Origin: CAVURS01 sp963795385
GTDB lineage: Bacteria > Actinomycetota > Actinomycetes > Actinomycetales > CAVURS01
Direction of reading: 5' to 3'
DNA length: 64,000 nt
Assembly (NCBI GenBank): GCA_963795385.1
Contig: CAWCHK010000002.1
Coordinates: 62,001 to 126,000, forward strand
The position numbers and the translations under genes are program-made. The notes under the pieces were generated by a model. The model did not search any database and was not told where the DNA came from. It worked only from the letters and a program-made list of their open reading frames with translations. This document shows, piece after piece, positions 42,145-52,234 of the stretch; positions within the stretch are counted from its first letter, which is position 1; each line of letters begins with the position of its first letter.

Positions 42145-42921
42145 GTGCCCCATGACGACGAGACCCTGATCGCCGCCGTCGACCTGGCGCGCAGCGCCGC
42201 CGAGGAGATCGCCGAGCCCGGCACGGTGGGCGAGCACCAGGGCTACCAGCCCGAGGGCGAGCGGGTCGGCACGCACTCCTTCGACTGCACCTCCCCGGCG
42301 TACCGCGGCTGGCGCTGGGCGGTCACGGTGGCCCGCCCGCCGCGCGGCCGGACGGCGACGATCGACGAGGTCCACCTGCTGCCGGGGATCGGTGCGCTCC
42401 TGGCGCCGGCCTGGCTGCCGTGGTCGGAGCGGATCGCCCCGGGCGACCTCGGTGCCGGCGACCTGCTGCCGTTCATCGCCGAGGACCCCCGGCTGGAGCC
42501 GGGCTACGAGGCCACCGACGACGAGGACGCCGACCAGATGGCGTTCTGGGAGCTGGGGCTGGGCCGCGAGCGCGTCCTGTCGCCGGAGGGCCGGGCCGAG
42601 GCGAGCGAGCGCTGGTATGACGGCACGCACGGCCCCACCGCGCCGATCGCCGAGCAGGCACCGGCCCCGTGCGCCAGCTGCGGCTTCTTCCTGCCCATGG
42701 CCGGGACGCTGCGGGCCGTCTTCGGCGTCTGCGCCAACGAGTGGTCGCCCTCGGACGGCCAGGTCGTCTCGCTCGACCACGGCTGCGGGGCGCACAGCCA
42801 GGCCGGCGTGGCGGTCGACCCCCCGCAGGCGGAGCTGCCCATCCTCGACGAGCTCGGGTACGACGCGCTCCTGCTGCCGGAGCTGATCGCCGAGCCAGAG
42901 CCGGACCCCGTCTCCCAGTGA
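42145..42921 (+). CDS. DUF3027 family protein
   Basis: A 258-residue DUF3027 protein, a conserved actinobacterial family of unknown function. Features are VGEHQGYQPEGERVGTHSF, YRGWRWAVTVARPPRG, LLPGIGALLAPAWLPWSER and the Cys pair CASCGFFLPMAG with later CANEWSPSDGQVVSLDHGC, spaced like a metal site. GTG 42145 is chosen because it lies six bases after GACAAT (42133-42138); GTG 42127 would overlap that element. Its stop overlaps the GTG of the sacsin-like gene (GTGA), so the two are likely to act together. Confidence 0.88.
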   Translation: MPHDDETLIAAVDLARSAAEEIAEPGTVGEHQGYQPEGERVGTHSFDCTSPAYRGWRWAVTVARPPRGRTATIDEVHLLPGIGALLAPAWLPWSERIAPGDLGAGDLLPFIAEDPRLEPGYEATDDEDADQMAFWELGLGRERVLSPEGRAEASERWYDGTHGPTAPIAEQAPAPCASCGFFLPMAGTLRAVFGVCANEWSPSDGQVVSLDHGCGAHSQAGVAVDPPQAELPILDELGYDALLLPELIAEPEPDPVSQ

Positions 42922-45885
42922 CGCTCGCCGACCCGTTCGGCACCGCGGCGCTGCGGGAACGGGTGCTGGCAGCCTGGGCCGCGTCACCGGCCCGGCTCCG
43001 CGAGGACGCCAACGCCGAGGAGGACTTCAGCCTCGGCGGCTATCGCGACCGGGTCGTCGTCGAGCTGGCCCAGAACGCCGCCGACGCCGCTGCGGCCGTG
43101 GGGGAGCCGGGACGGCTGCGCCTGAGCCTCACCACGTCGGACGGCGGCGCCGTGCTGGCGGCCGCCAACACCGGCGCCCCGCTGGATGCCGCGGGAGTCT
43201 CCGCCCTCTCGACCCTGCGCGCCTCCGCGAAGCGGGACGACGACGGCGCCGCGGTCGGGCGGTTCGGCGTGGGCTTCGCGGCGGTCCTGGCCGTGACCGA
43301 CGAGCCGATCCTGCTCTCCGCAACGGCTCCGTGCGGTTCTCGCGGGCCGACACGGCTCAGCTGATCGGCGACCTGGGCCAGCCCGAGCTGGCCGACGAGG
43401 TGCGCCGGCGGGACGGTCACGTGCCGGCCCTGCGCCTGCCGTTCGAGGCCGAGGGCGAGCCGCCGCAGGGCTTCTCGACCGCGGTCCTGCTGCCCCTGCG
43501 CGACGACGCCGCGGCCGAGACGTCCACCGCCTGCTCGCCGCCCTCGACGACGCCCTCCTGCTCGCCCTTCCCGCACTGGCCGAGATCGAGGTCGAGGTCG
43601 ACGGTGAGACCCGGCGGCTCACGGACGCGGTGTCGAGGTGGCACACGGTCCGGCGCGGGGGCGTGTTCACGGCGGCCGAGCGCGCGGGAGCTCTTCGCGG
43701 ACCGGCCGACCGAGGAGGCGCAGCGACCCTGGTGGAGCGTGCTGTGGGCCCTCCCGGCCACGACGGATGTCGTTGTGCCACAAGTGATCCACGCCCCGAC
43801 GCCCACCGACGAGCCGCTGTCGTGGCCGGCCCTGCTGATCGCCAGCCTCCCCCTCGAGCCCTCCCGGCGGCACGTCGCGCCCGGCCGGCTGTCCGACCGG
43901 GTCGTGACCGAGGCCGCCGCGGCATACTCCGAGCTGCTCGTCGCGCGGGCGGCCGCGGGCGAGGAGGTGCTGGGTCTCGTGCCGACCGGCCTGGGCGCCG
44001 GCGCCGTCGACGCGGCCCTGCGAGCCGCGACGCTCGACGCGCTGCGGGACGCCCCCATCGTGCGGACGGTCGAGGACGGCGCCCTGATCCGCCCGCGGGA
44101 CGCGGTCGTCATCGACGGCCCGGTGGCCGCGACGCCCGGGGGCCTGGCCGCGCTGGCGCCGTATGTCGGCGGGCTCGTCGACGTCCCGCTGGGTGGGCGG
44201 ACGGCGTTGCGCCAGCTGGGCGCTCAGCAGATGTCGCTGTCCGACGTGGTCGAGGCGCTGCCGCACGCGGTCGACCCGGCCGGCTGGGCCGAGCGGTACG
44301 CCGCGCTGGCGCCGCTCGCGGAGTCCCCCGAGGGACGTGAGGCGCTCGGCGTGCTGCCGGTCCCGCTCGCCGACGGTCGGGTCGTGCGCGGGGCCAGGGG
44401 CCTGCTGCTCGCGCCGGACGCGATGGCCGCCGACGTGCTCGAGCGGCTGGCCGCTGCCGGCGTGCGCCTGGTGCACCCGACCGCGGCGGATCCGCTGCTG
44501 GGCCGGCTCGGCGCTCTCCCGGCGACGCCGCGACAGCTGCTCGAGGACGCCGCCGTCCACGAGCTGGTCGAGACGTCTCCTGACGCGGACGACCCGGACG
44601 AGGTCGCGGCGACGGTGCTGGGCCTGGTCCGCGCGGCGGTCGACGAGGGCGCGGTCTCCGCGGCGGGCGGCGACCTGCCCTGGCTCGGCGACCTCGCGCT
44701 GCCGGACCAGGACGACGAGCTCACCCCGGCCGCGGCTCTGGCCCTGCCGGGCTCGACGGCCGCCGCGGTGTTCGACCCGGACGAGATCGGCCTGGTCGCA
44801 ACGGGTCTCCTCGAGCGTTGGGGCCCGTCGACGCTGACGGCGATCGGGGTGCTCGCCGACTTCGCCCTGGTCGTCGCCGACGAGGTCGACCTGGTCACGC
44901 CGCCGGAGGAGTTCGCCGAGCTGGACGGGTTCGCGGAGTGGGCCGAGGCCGTCGCGGGTGGGGCCGTCGCCGGCGAGCCGCCGCTGTCAGCGACCTGGAC
45001 GCCGTCCGGCCCGACGCGTGGGCGGCGGCGGTCCTGGCCCTGGCCGGGCGCCGGGAGACCCGGGCCGCGCTGGTCGACCGGGCCCGGGTACGCGACGACC
45101 GCGGCCGGGGCACGGACGTCCCGTCGTACACGTCGTGGTGGCTGCGTCGAGAGCTCGGCCTGGATGCCCGGCGCGACCCGTCGGGGGACCCGGCACTGGC
45201 GGCCCTGCTCGACGCCGCACCGGAGTGGGTGGGCGGCCTCGACGACGAGGTCCGCCGCGCCCTCGGAGTCGTGCGCACGGTTGACGACCTCGCACCGAGG
45301 TCGCTGCCGATGGTCCTGGACCGGTTGGCCGACCCGGCCCGGGCGATCGAGCTGCCGGCCCTGCTCCCGATCTGGCGGTGGCTGGCCGGGCTGGAGGGCC
45401 TCGAGACGCCGCCCGCGCTGGTCCGGGCCGTGACGACCGCCGGGGTCGAGGTCGTCGCAGCCGCCGCTGCGGTCGTCGTGGATGACCCGATGTGGTTGCA
45501 GCGCAAGGACATCGGCCCTGTGGTCATCGCACCCACCGGACGCGGGGACGCGTTGGCCGACCTGTTGGACCTGGAGCTCGCCAGCGAGCGGGCGGCCGGC
45601 TCGGTCACGACGTCTGGGACGGCGCGGGCGGTGCCGGGAGTCGCTGCCCTCGCGTTCGCCAGCGTCCCGTCGCGGTGGTGGCGTCACGACGCGCTCCAGG
45701 TGGACGGTGCGGACGTCGACTGGTGGGTGGAGGCCGACGGCGCCCTGCACGCCCGCGACGACGCCGGTCTCGCAGCCGCCCTGGCCTGGTCGGCGGGCCA
45801 GTGGCGGCGCCGGCATCTGGCGGCCGAGCTGCTGGCCGACCCCGAGCGACCCGGCGCCGCTCTCGGGGCAGCGGCGTTCGACTGA
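42918..45885 (+). pseudogene. Sacsin/HSP90-like ATP-binding protein, four frameshifts
   Basis: A large protein with an N-terminal GHKL ATPase fold: VVVELAQNAADAAA (metal Asn), then LAAANTGAPLDAAGVSAL and GRFGVGFAAVLAVTD, as in HSP90 and sacsin. The rest (about 750 residues) is helical and unknown. The frame shifts at about 43321 (-1), 43521 (-1), 43683 (+1) and 44976 (-1). With these corrected, the length is 989 residues, a whole number of codons. Sequence between and after the shifts is coherent, e.g. ADRPTEEAQRPWWSVLWALP and VPSYTSWWLRRELG. I favour sequence error over decay. Start GTG 42918 overlaps the DUF3027 stop. Confidence 0.75.
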
Positions 45886-46007
45886 GGCCACCCGGGGTGA
45901 TTCGGGCCGAAAGCCCGCAGTCTGGTCGCGGCCCCGGCTACCCTGGGCGCGCGTCCTCAGGGGGCGCGGGACCCGGGCCGGACGACCCAGACAGGACGAG
46001 CAGACCC

Positions 46008-46955
46008 ATGACGCATCCCTTCCGGACGAGGACCCGTCGACCGCTCGTGAGCCTGGGTGCCGTCGTCCTGGCCGTGGGCCTGGCAGCGGCCGGGCCGCTC
46101 GCCGGCAGCGCCTCGGCCGGTGAGGATCCGGGCACTCCGCTGCCCGTCGCCACGCCCGTCTCGCCGGTCATCGGCATCGGGATCGCCGACGTCAGGGTCA
46201 CGGCCAGCACGCCGCGGATCTCCTTCAGCCGGTCCACGAGCGCCGGCCTGTTCATCCCGGTGGCGTGGAAGCCCACACCGGCGTTGCCGGCCGGGATGCA
46301 CGTCCAGTACGACGTGGAGTACCGCCACGGGCACGCCGAGTCCGGGCTGTTCTGGGACGCGCCGTGGGCTGCCTGGCAGACCAACGTGACGCAGACCTCG
46401 ACCACGATGTCGCTGGCGACGGCCAACCGGGAGATCGAGACGGGTGACTGGTTCGAGTTCCGGGTCCGAGCCGTCGACCCGGTCACGCTCGAGACCGGTC
46501 CCTGGTCGGCGTCGGTGATCTCGACCGTCCCGATGGACGACAACTGGCACCACCAGACCTGGATCTCGCCGGACAGCGACTTCGGCGACATCACCTTCCA
46601 CGCGCCCTGGTCCACGCTGCACAACTCCGGTGACTACTTCGGCGCCGACCACACGACGACCAAGAAGGCCGAGGTCCTCGGCTCGATCTTCACGCTCTAC
46701 GGCCGGACGCTCTCGATCTACGGCACGAAGTGCCCGGCGTGCGGTCGGTTCACCGTCTCGATGCAGGTCGGCCACCTGGGCAACCACTACCGCGGCCCGG
46801 TCACCGTCGACACCCGGGCCGGCTCGACCCAGCACCGGGTCCTGCTCTACCGCACGAGCATCCCCTACCAGGAGATCCACGACTTCGACCTGATCACCCA
46901 GGCCACCCCCGGCCGCCCCCGGGTCAGCATCGACGCGTACGCCGTCGAGCCCTGA
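46008..46955 (+). CDS. Secreted protein, unknown, with fibronectin-III-like region
   Basis: A 315-residue exported protein with a signal peptide (PLVSLGAVVLAVGLAAAGPL, cleavage near Ala-Ser-Ala at about 38). Residues about 55-175 have an Ig/fibronectin-III-like pattern (YDVEYRHGHAESG, WFEFRVRAVD). The C-terminal part has a CPACGR pair and an all-beta pattern. No catalytic motif seen. ATG 46008 follows AGGACGAG. Similar modules are common in actinobacterial exoproteins that bind the cell wall or sugars. Confidence 0.8.
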   Translation: MTHPFRTRTRRPLVSLGAVVLAVGLAAAGPLAGSASAGEDPGTPLPVATPVSPVIGIGIADVRVTASTPRISFSRSTSAGLFIPVAWKPTPALPAGMHVQYDVEYRHGHAESGLFWDAPWAAWQTNVTQTSTTMSLATANREIETGDWFEFRVRAVDPVTLETGPWSASVISTVPMDDNWHHQTWISPDSDFGDITFHAPWSTLHNSGDYFGADHTTTKKAEVLGSIFTLYGRTLSIYGTKCPACGRFTVSMQVGHLGNHYRGPVTVDTRAGSTQHRVLLYRTSIPYQEIHDFDLITQATPGRPRVSIDAYAVEP

Positions 46956-46988
46956 CCCGAGGTCCTCGACCCGACCCGAGGGCCCGGG

Positions 46989-47252
46989 TCACTGGGCGGC
47001 GGCGTTGCCGCGTCCGCGGCGCAGGTAGGCCAGGCCGAGCAGCCCGAGCAGCAGGCCGGCCACGGCGGCCCAGGGCCACCAGCTGCGTGCGCCCCGGTGC
47101 AGGGTGGGGACGACGAGGATGACGACGAGCGCGACCAGCCACACCGCCGTACCCACCAGCACGACCCGCTGGGTGTCGACGTGGAAGGGCTCGAGCGGGG
47201 GCGGCCCTGCGGGAGGCTCCTCCGGCGGCGGATCCACCCGCGCTGCGTCCAT
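46989..47252 (-). CDS. DUF2530 small membrane protein
   Basis: An 87-residue protein with a Pro-rich head ending LEPFHVDTQRVVLVGTAVW and two membrane segments, the DUF2530 layout. Function unknown. I recall it near the DUF3027 gene in other actinobacteria, which fits here. Convergent with the secreted protein gene. Start ATG 47252. Confidence 0.85.
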   Translation of the reverse strand: MDAARVDPPPEEPPAGPPPLEPFHVDTQRVVLVGTAVWLVALVVILVVPTLHRGARSWWPWAAVAGLLLGLLGLAYLRRGRGNAAAQ

Positions 47253-47284
47253 CCGCGCAGCCTAGAGCGGGACCGGGCTGAGGA

Positions 47285-47317
47285 TCGCGGCGCTCACCCC
47301 CTGCGGGAGCGCCGCGA
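47285..47317 (-). terminator. Hairpin terminator after the GH5-like gene
   Basis: A perfect 11-bp stem TCGCGGCGCTC/GAGCGCCGCGA with an 11-base loop, 11 bp beyond the stop of the GH5-like gene and before DUF2530. It probably ends the lacI-GH transcript. No T-run. Confidence 0.7.
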
Positions 47318-47327
47318 CCCCCAGGTC

Positions 47328-48601
47328 CTAGAGCCGCCCCGGCTGCCCGGCCAGGTCGACCACGTCGTCGATCCCGCGAGCGCTCAGGTGATCCGGGTCG
47401 AGGGCCCGCTCGGCCGACACGATCGCCACCGGACCCTGGCTGCGCAGCCGGACCCACTCGCGGTGGAAGTCGCTGCCCGGGGCGTAGCGGATCCGGTCCA
47501 GGTCGGGCGAGCGCAGGTCGTCCGGTGCCACGAGGCCGGGCCGACCGGCCGCCGGCCGGTCCCCTGTGCGGGCCCGGTTCATCACCTCGGCGACCGCCCG
47601 CCCGGCCGGCTTCACCCGGTGGTCGACGGTGAAGAGACCCGAGGTCGTACTCCCGCTCGGGGAAGTCGACCAGCCGGCGATCGATGTCGTGCGAGCACCA
47701 CCAGGTCACGCCCCACAGCAACGGGTTCCCGATCACCCGGGCGAGGGTCCGCGTGACGAAGTCGGCGGCCGAGTCGGCCGGGATGTCCGGCCGGGGCGCG
47801 CCGATCTCCTGCAGCCACACCGGTCGCTGCGGGTCGGCCGAGATCGCGCCGGCCAGCTCGACCAGATAGTCGGCGTGACTGATCGTGGCCGGGCCGACCG
47901 GGCCGTCCAGCTCCGAGACGCCGGTGAAGACCCAGGCGTGGACGCTGGTCAGGTCGCCGAGGTCGGTCGTGTCGACGGGAGCGAACGGGTGTCCGGGCCG
48001 GTAGAACGCCTCGTCGTGCAGCGAGTGGATGCTCAGCAGCTGCGGTGCGCTCGTCCGGATCACGTCGATGAGGCCAGCGGCCCAGGTGTGCGCGGTCTGC
48101 GGCGTGACGGCGTTGGACGGGTGGAGGTTGTTGACCTCGTTGCCCGATCGTGGCCGCGAAGACGTTGGGGCGCGTGGCGATCGCCCGGCACACCGCGTCG
48201 ACGTACGCCGCGAGCCCGTCGCGCACGGCCGGGTCCTCGAACAGGCTGCGCCGGTGCCAGGTCACGGTCCAGGTCGGCAGGAAGTCGAAGCTGGACAGGT
48301 GCCCCTGGACCAGGTCCACGGCGACATCCAGCCCCAGCTCCGCGGCGATGTCGATGGTGCGCAACAGGTCCTCGATGCCGCGCTCGCGGATGTGCCCGCG
48401 GTTGGGCTGGATCCATGGCCAGATCGGGAAGACCCGGACATGGTCGAACCCCAGGCCGGCCAGGTCCTCCAGATCACGCCGTACGTCGTCGGCCGAGAAG
48501 TCCAGCCAGCTGTAGAACCAGCCCTGCGACGGGACGTAGTTGGCGCCGAACCGCAGCGGCCTCCGACCGCTCCCAGCCTCGACCGGCACGCGCCGCACCA
48601 C
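47328..48601 (-). pseudogene. GH5-like glycoside hydrolase, two frameshifts
   Basis: A (beta/alpha)8 glycosidase of the cellulase/mannanase-like GH5 clan. Seen are FGANYVPSQGWFYSWLDF, GFDHVRVFPIWPWIQPN, ATIGNEVNNLHPS (acid/base Glu) and RPVWLQEIGAPRPD (nucleophile Glu). No signal peptide is visible, so it would act inside the cell on imported sugars. +1 shifts at about 48143 and 47639, both in GGG/CCC runs. Correcting them gives 423 residues. A LacI-type operator lies 42 bp upstream of the start and a hairpin terminator follows. GTG 48601 is next to a GGGAGGG site, so a start a few codons later is possible. Confidence 0.8.
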
Positions 48602-48642
48602 CCTCCCCCTGCTCGGCGCACCGATGTGCGCCGCCGGGGAGT

Positions 48643-48656
48643 CTAAACCGATTTAG
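48643..48656 (+). promoter_or_regulatory. LacI-family operator before the GH5-like gene
   Basis: CTAAACCGATTTAG, a near-perfect 14-bp palindrome with central CG, of the kind LacI-family proteins bind. It overlaps the TAA stop of lacI and is 42 bp before the hydrolase start. A related site stands before the importer operon. Confidence 0.78.
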
Positions 48657-49697
48657 CGGAGCCGCCAAGTGCCGGTCGGCGGCGCGGGGCGGCGGTGCTC
48701 TCCCGGACGGTGCAGCGTGGGTGTCGGCATCTGCACGTTCGCCACGCTGCCGGGCTCCTCGATCACCTGGAGCAGCAGGTCGGCGACCCGCTGACCGAGG
48801 GCGAAGGTGTCCCGGCTCAGCGCCGTGAGCGAGGGGTGCATCAACCGGGCCAGCACCGAGTCGTCGAACGCGACGACGGACAGCTCGGCGCGGCACCGAG
48901 ACACCCATCTCGACGGCCACGCCCAGCCCCGCGACGGCCATCAGGTCGCTGTCGTAGATCACCGCCGTCGGGGGGCCGGGGCGGGAGAGCAGCCGGCGCG
49001 TGGCGGCTGCTCCCTCGGCGTCGCTGAAGTCGGTCGAGACCGAGGTCACGTCGTCCAGGCTGAGCCGGGCCGAGGCGTCGCGCAGCGCCCGGATGCGCCG
49101 TTGCGTGTGCCGGAAGCCGGGCAGGCCCGCGACGTGCGCGATGCTCCGGTGGCCAAGTGCCGCAAGGTATTCGACGATCGCGAGCATGGCCGCGCGGTCG
49201 TCGGCCCAGACGCTGGGGAGCGAGCCGTGATGGCCAGGGCCGCCGACGACGATGCAGGGCAGCCCCAGCCGCTCGAGCTCGGCGACCCGCGGGTCCTGCA
49301 CCCGGAGGTCGACGACCACGACGCCCTCGACGCGGTTCTCCGACGTCCAGCGCCGGTAGACCTCGACCTCGGCCTCGGTGTCCTCGACGACGAGCAGCTG
49401 CAGGCCGATCGAGCGGGCCGACAGTCCGGCCTGCAGCCCGGAGACGATCTGCGCGTAGAACGGCTCGACGCCCAGCGTCCGGGCCGGCCGCGCGAACACC
49501 AGGCCGACCAGCCCGGCCCGCGCACCGCTGAGCGCGCGCGCTGCACTGTGGGGGGCCCAGTTCATGTCCTTGGCGGCCTGCAGCACGCGCTCCCGGGTCG
49601 CTGCGCTGACGCCCGGCCTCCCGTTGAGCGCGAACGACGCCGCGCCCTTCGAGACGCCGGCTCGCTTGGCGATGTCGCCGATCGTCGGTCGTGCCAC
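48653..49697 (-). pseudogene. LacI-family transcription regulator, one frameshift
   Basis: The N-terminal helix-turn-helix is ARPTIGDIAKRAGVSKGAAS, followed by hinge LQAAKDMNWAPHSAARALSG and a periplasmic-binding-like sugar sensor domain (VGLVFARPARTLG, VVGGPGHHGSLPSVWADD, LPTAVIYDSDLMAV-like segment, VVAFDDSVLARLMHPSLT). A +1 shift at about 48890 separates the last 80 residues. Removing one base gives 347 residues. GTG 49697 follows GAGGAGG. It would repress the locus until a sugar derived from the substrate binds. Operators lie on both sides of the gene. Confidence 0.85.
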
Positions 49698-49771
49698 CTC
49701 AGCCTCCTCGGTCCCGGGGCCCCGGCCCGGGCACCGGACGATCATGCACCCTCGTGCGTTCGCAACAACCC

Positions 49772-49800
49772 TTGACACCGGATTCCTGACCCACTGATAA
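49772..49800 (+). promoter_or_regulatory. Promoter of the sugar ABC importer operon
   Basis: TTGACA (49772-49777), a 17-bp spacer, then TGATAA (49795-49800). This is the best sigma-70-like promoter I saw in the window. Transcription would start near 49807, just before the LacI-type site. Confidence 0.75.
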
Positions 49801-49810
49801 GTTCCGGCCA

Positions 49811-49824
49811 CTAAACCGGTCCAG
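49811..49824 (+). promoter_or_regulatory. LacI-family operator before the importer operon
   Basis: CTAAACCGGTCCAG shares 11 of 14 bases with the site at 48643, including CTAAACCG. Its place at about +4 to +18 after the promoter is where a repressor blocks transcription. Confidence 0.75.
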
Positions 49825-49900
49825 TTGATCGCAACGCAGTCATGACTGGACGGACCGGACGAGACGGCAGGGCCTCGCCGGCACACGGAGGAGCATCAGG

Positions 49901-51214
49901 ATGCGCAGACGTTCTACCCGGTCCACCCGCCTCGGCGTGATCTCGGCGTTCGCCGTGGTCGCCGCCCTCGCGGCATGCGGAACCGGCGGCGGCAATGCCG
50001 GCGGCGGCGACAAGAAGGTCGACACCACGGCCCCCATCAAGGGGTCGATCACGTTCCAGACCTGGTCGCTGAAGGGCGACAAGTTCTCGCCGTACTTCAC
50101 GGCCCTGGTCAAGGACTTCGAGGCCAAGAACCCGGGCACCACGATCAACTGGGTCGACCAGCCGGGCGACGGCTACCCGGAGAAGGTCACCAGCCAGGTC
50201 ACCAGCAACAGCCTCCCGGACGTCATCAACCTGCCGCCGGACATCGCCTACTCCGTGGTGAAGGCAGGCGCGCTGCTCGACCTGGCCAAGAACGTCCCGA
50301 CCCTGAAGACCGACTACGTCAAGAGCGGCCTGGACGCCTACAGCTACCAGGGGCAGGCCGGCACCTACGGCTTCCCGTGGTACCTCGGCACGGACGTGAA
50401 CTACTGGAACACCGGCATGTTCAAGCGGGACGGCCTCGAGCACCACGTCGTTCCCGACCACGCTGGACGAGCTGATCACGGCCGCGAAGACGATGCACGA
50501 CAAGTCCCGCGGCAAGGACTACCTGATGAGCCGCAAGCCCGGGCTCAGCGACTTCGTCAACGCCGGCGTGAAGCTGATCAACGGGGACGGCACGAAGTTC
50601 ACCTTCAACACCCCGGCCGCCGCAGGCCGTGGTCGACAAGTACACGGCGGCGTTCAAGGCGGGCTACCTGCCGACGAACGTGCTGAGCAGCAGCTACCAG
50701 GGCAACTCCGCGCTGTTCGGCAAGGAGGAGGTCGCCTGGACCACCGGCACCGGCTACTTCATCCAGGGCGATGAAGCTCACCGAGCAACCCGAGCCTGGC
50801 CCCGAAGATCGTCCCGTCCGCCGCGATCGGCACGCCGCCGCTCTACGTCCAGGGCATCTCGGTGTCGGCGAAGAGCAAGAACCTGCCCGCTGGCCCTGGC
50901 GTTCGGCAAGTTCGTGACCGACAACGACAACCAGACGGCCTTCGTCAAGCTCGCCCAGGGCTTCCTGCCCGGCACGACGGCGGCGGCGGCGGACCCGTCG
51001 TTCAGCAAGAGCGACGGCACGCCGGCGGGTGACGCGGCGGTGCTGGTCGTACCAGGGCATGCAGAAGGCCGTGGTCTTCAACCCGCCGACCTGGACGCAG
51101 GACATGAACAACTTCATGGACCAGCAGATCGCGCTGGCGATGACGGGCAAGCAGTCATCCAAGGCGGCCCTGGACAACGCCGTCACCAAGGCGAACCAGC
51201 TGCTCAACGGCTGA
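49901..51214 (+). pseudogene. Sugar ABC transporter substrate-binding lipoprotein, six frameshifts
   Basis: Family 1 extracellular sugar-binding protein. The signal and lipobox LGVISAFAVVAALAAC place it on the outer face of the membrane. The chain continues FQTWSLKGDKFSPYF, SNSLPDVINLPPDIAYSV, FPWYLGTDVNYWNTGMF and, after shifts, SALFGKEEVAWTTGTGYFIQG, LAQGFLPGTTAAAADPSF, DQQIALAMTGKQSSKAALD. +1 shifts lie at about 50454, 50620, 50770, 50777, 50887 and 51045. Removing six bases gives 435 residues, the normal size. It would feed the two permeases downstream. No ATPase gene is present; actinobacteria usually share MsiK. ATG 49901 follows GGAGGA. Confidence 0.85.
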
Positions 51215-51236
51215 CCGGCCGGCAGGGCCCGCGGAC

Positions 51237-51275
51237 TACGGGTGGGCGGTTGCGCCCCGGCACCGCCCACCCGTA
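51237..51275 (+). terminator. Intercistronic hairpin after the sugar-binding protein gene
   Basis: A perfect 13-bp stem TACGGGTGGGCGG/CCGCCCACCCGTA with a 13-base loop, 22 bp after the binding-protein stop and 76 bp before the permease start. Such hairpins usually stop or protect part of the transcript, so more binding protein than permease is made. Confidence 0.7.
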
Positions 51276-51312
51276 CCCCGCCCGACCATGCCCGACCCCG
51301 CCCGACCATGCC
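51275..51312 (+). repeat. 18-bp direct repeat
   Basis: ACCCCGCCCGACCATGCC occurs at 51275-51292 and 51295-51312, two bases apart, just after the hairpin and before the permease gene. No function is evident. Confidence 0.75.
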
Positions 51313-51351
51313 TGACTTTGCCCCAGCGCTCTCGCGAGAGGCAGTGCACCC

Positions 51352-52234
51352 ATGATCAAGTACAACCGCTGGTACTCGCCGTGGCTCATGGTGATCCCGG
51401 CGTTCGTCCTGCTGCTGGTCTTCAGCATCTGGCCGGCGATCAACACGCTCTTCCTGGCCTTCACCAACGTGCGCCAGCTCTCGGGCGGCCACTTCGCCGG
51501 CCTGGCCAACTTCTCGGCCATGCTGCACGACACCCAGCTGCGGTCGGCGATCGTCAACAGCATCCTCTACATGGTGATCTGCGTGCCGCTGCTCGACGGT
51601 GCTGCCGCTGCTGCTGGCCATCCTGGTGGAGAAGAAGATCCCCGGGATCACGTTCTTCCGCACCGCGTTCTACCTGCCGGTGATCGCCTCGGCCGTGGTG
51701 GTCGCGCTGATCTGGTCCTGGCTGTTCGACGACCGCGGCATGGTGAACGGCCTGCTGCAGGCGACCAACGTGACGCACAGCGCCGTCCCGTTCCTCACCG
51801 GGCGCTGGCTGCTGCTGCTCACCGCGATCAGCCTGACGGTCTGGAAGGGCCTCGGCTACTACATGATCATCTACATCTCCGCGCTGGGTAACGTCAGCAA
51901 GGACCTGCACGAGGCGGCCATGGTCGACGGCGCCGGTGCGGTCCGGCGGTTCTTCAACGTCACCATCCCCGGGGTCCGCGGCACGATGGTCCTGGTCTCG
52001 ATCCTCACGGCCGTGAACGCGTTGCGGGTGTTCTCCGAGCTGTACATCCTCGGTGGGCGTACGGGCGGCGTGGGCGGCCAGGACGTCTCGATCGTCATGT
52101 TGATCCAGGGCGCGGCCACCGGCAGCAGCGATGGCCGGCTGGGCTACGCCTCGGCGCTGTCCATCCTGCTCTTCGTCATCACCATCGGACCGATGCTCCT
52201 GCTGGTCCGGCTCAACGGGAAGGCAGACGCATGA
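51352..52234 (+). pseudogene. Sugar ABC transporter permease (MalF-like), one frameshift
   Basis: First integral membrane subunit of the importer, six membrane segments. It starts WYSPWLMVIPAFVLLLVFSIWP and carries the EAA loop DLHEAAMVDGAGAVRRFFNV, which contacts the ATPase. A +1 shift at about 51594 (GCTGCTCGACG) breaks it. Removing one base gives 293 residues. Its stop overlaps the next permease ATG by four bases. Confidence 0.87.

Noticed and set aside
48474..49886. Longer lacI reading with extra N-terminal residues and a C-terminal run into the hydrolase gene
   Set aside because: The extra N-terminus overlaps the promoter and operator, and the C-terminal part after 48890 loses LacI similarity, which continues in another frame to 48653.
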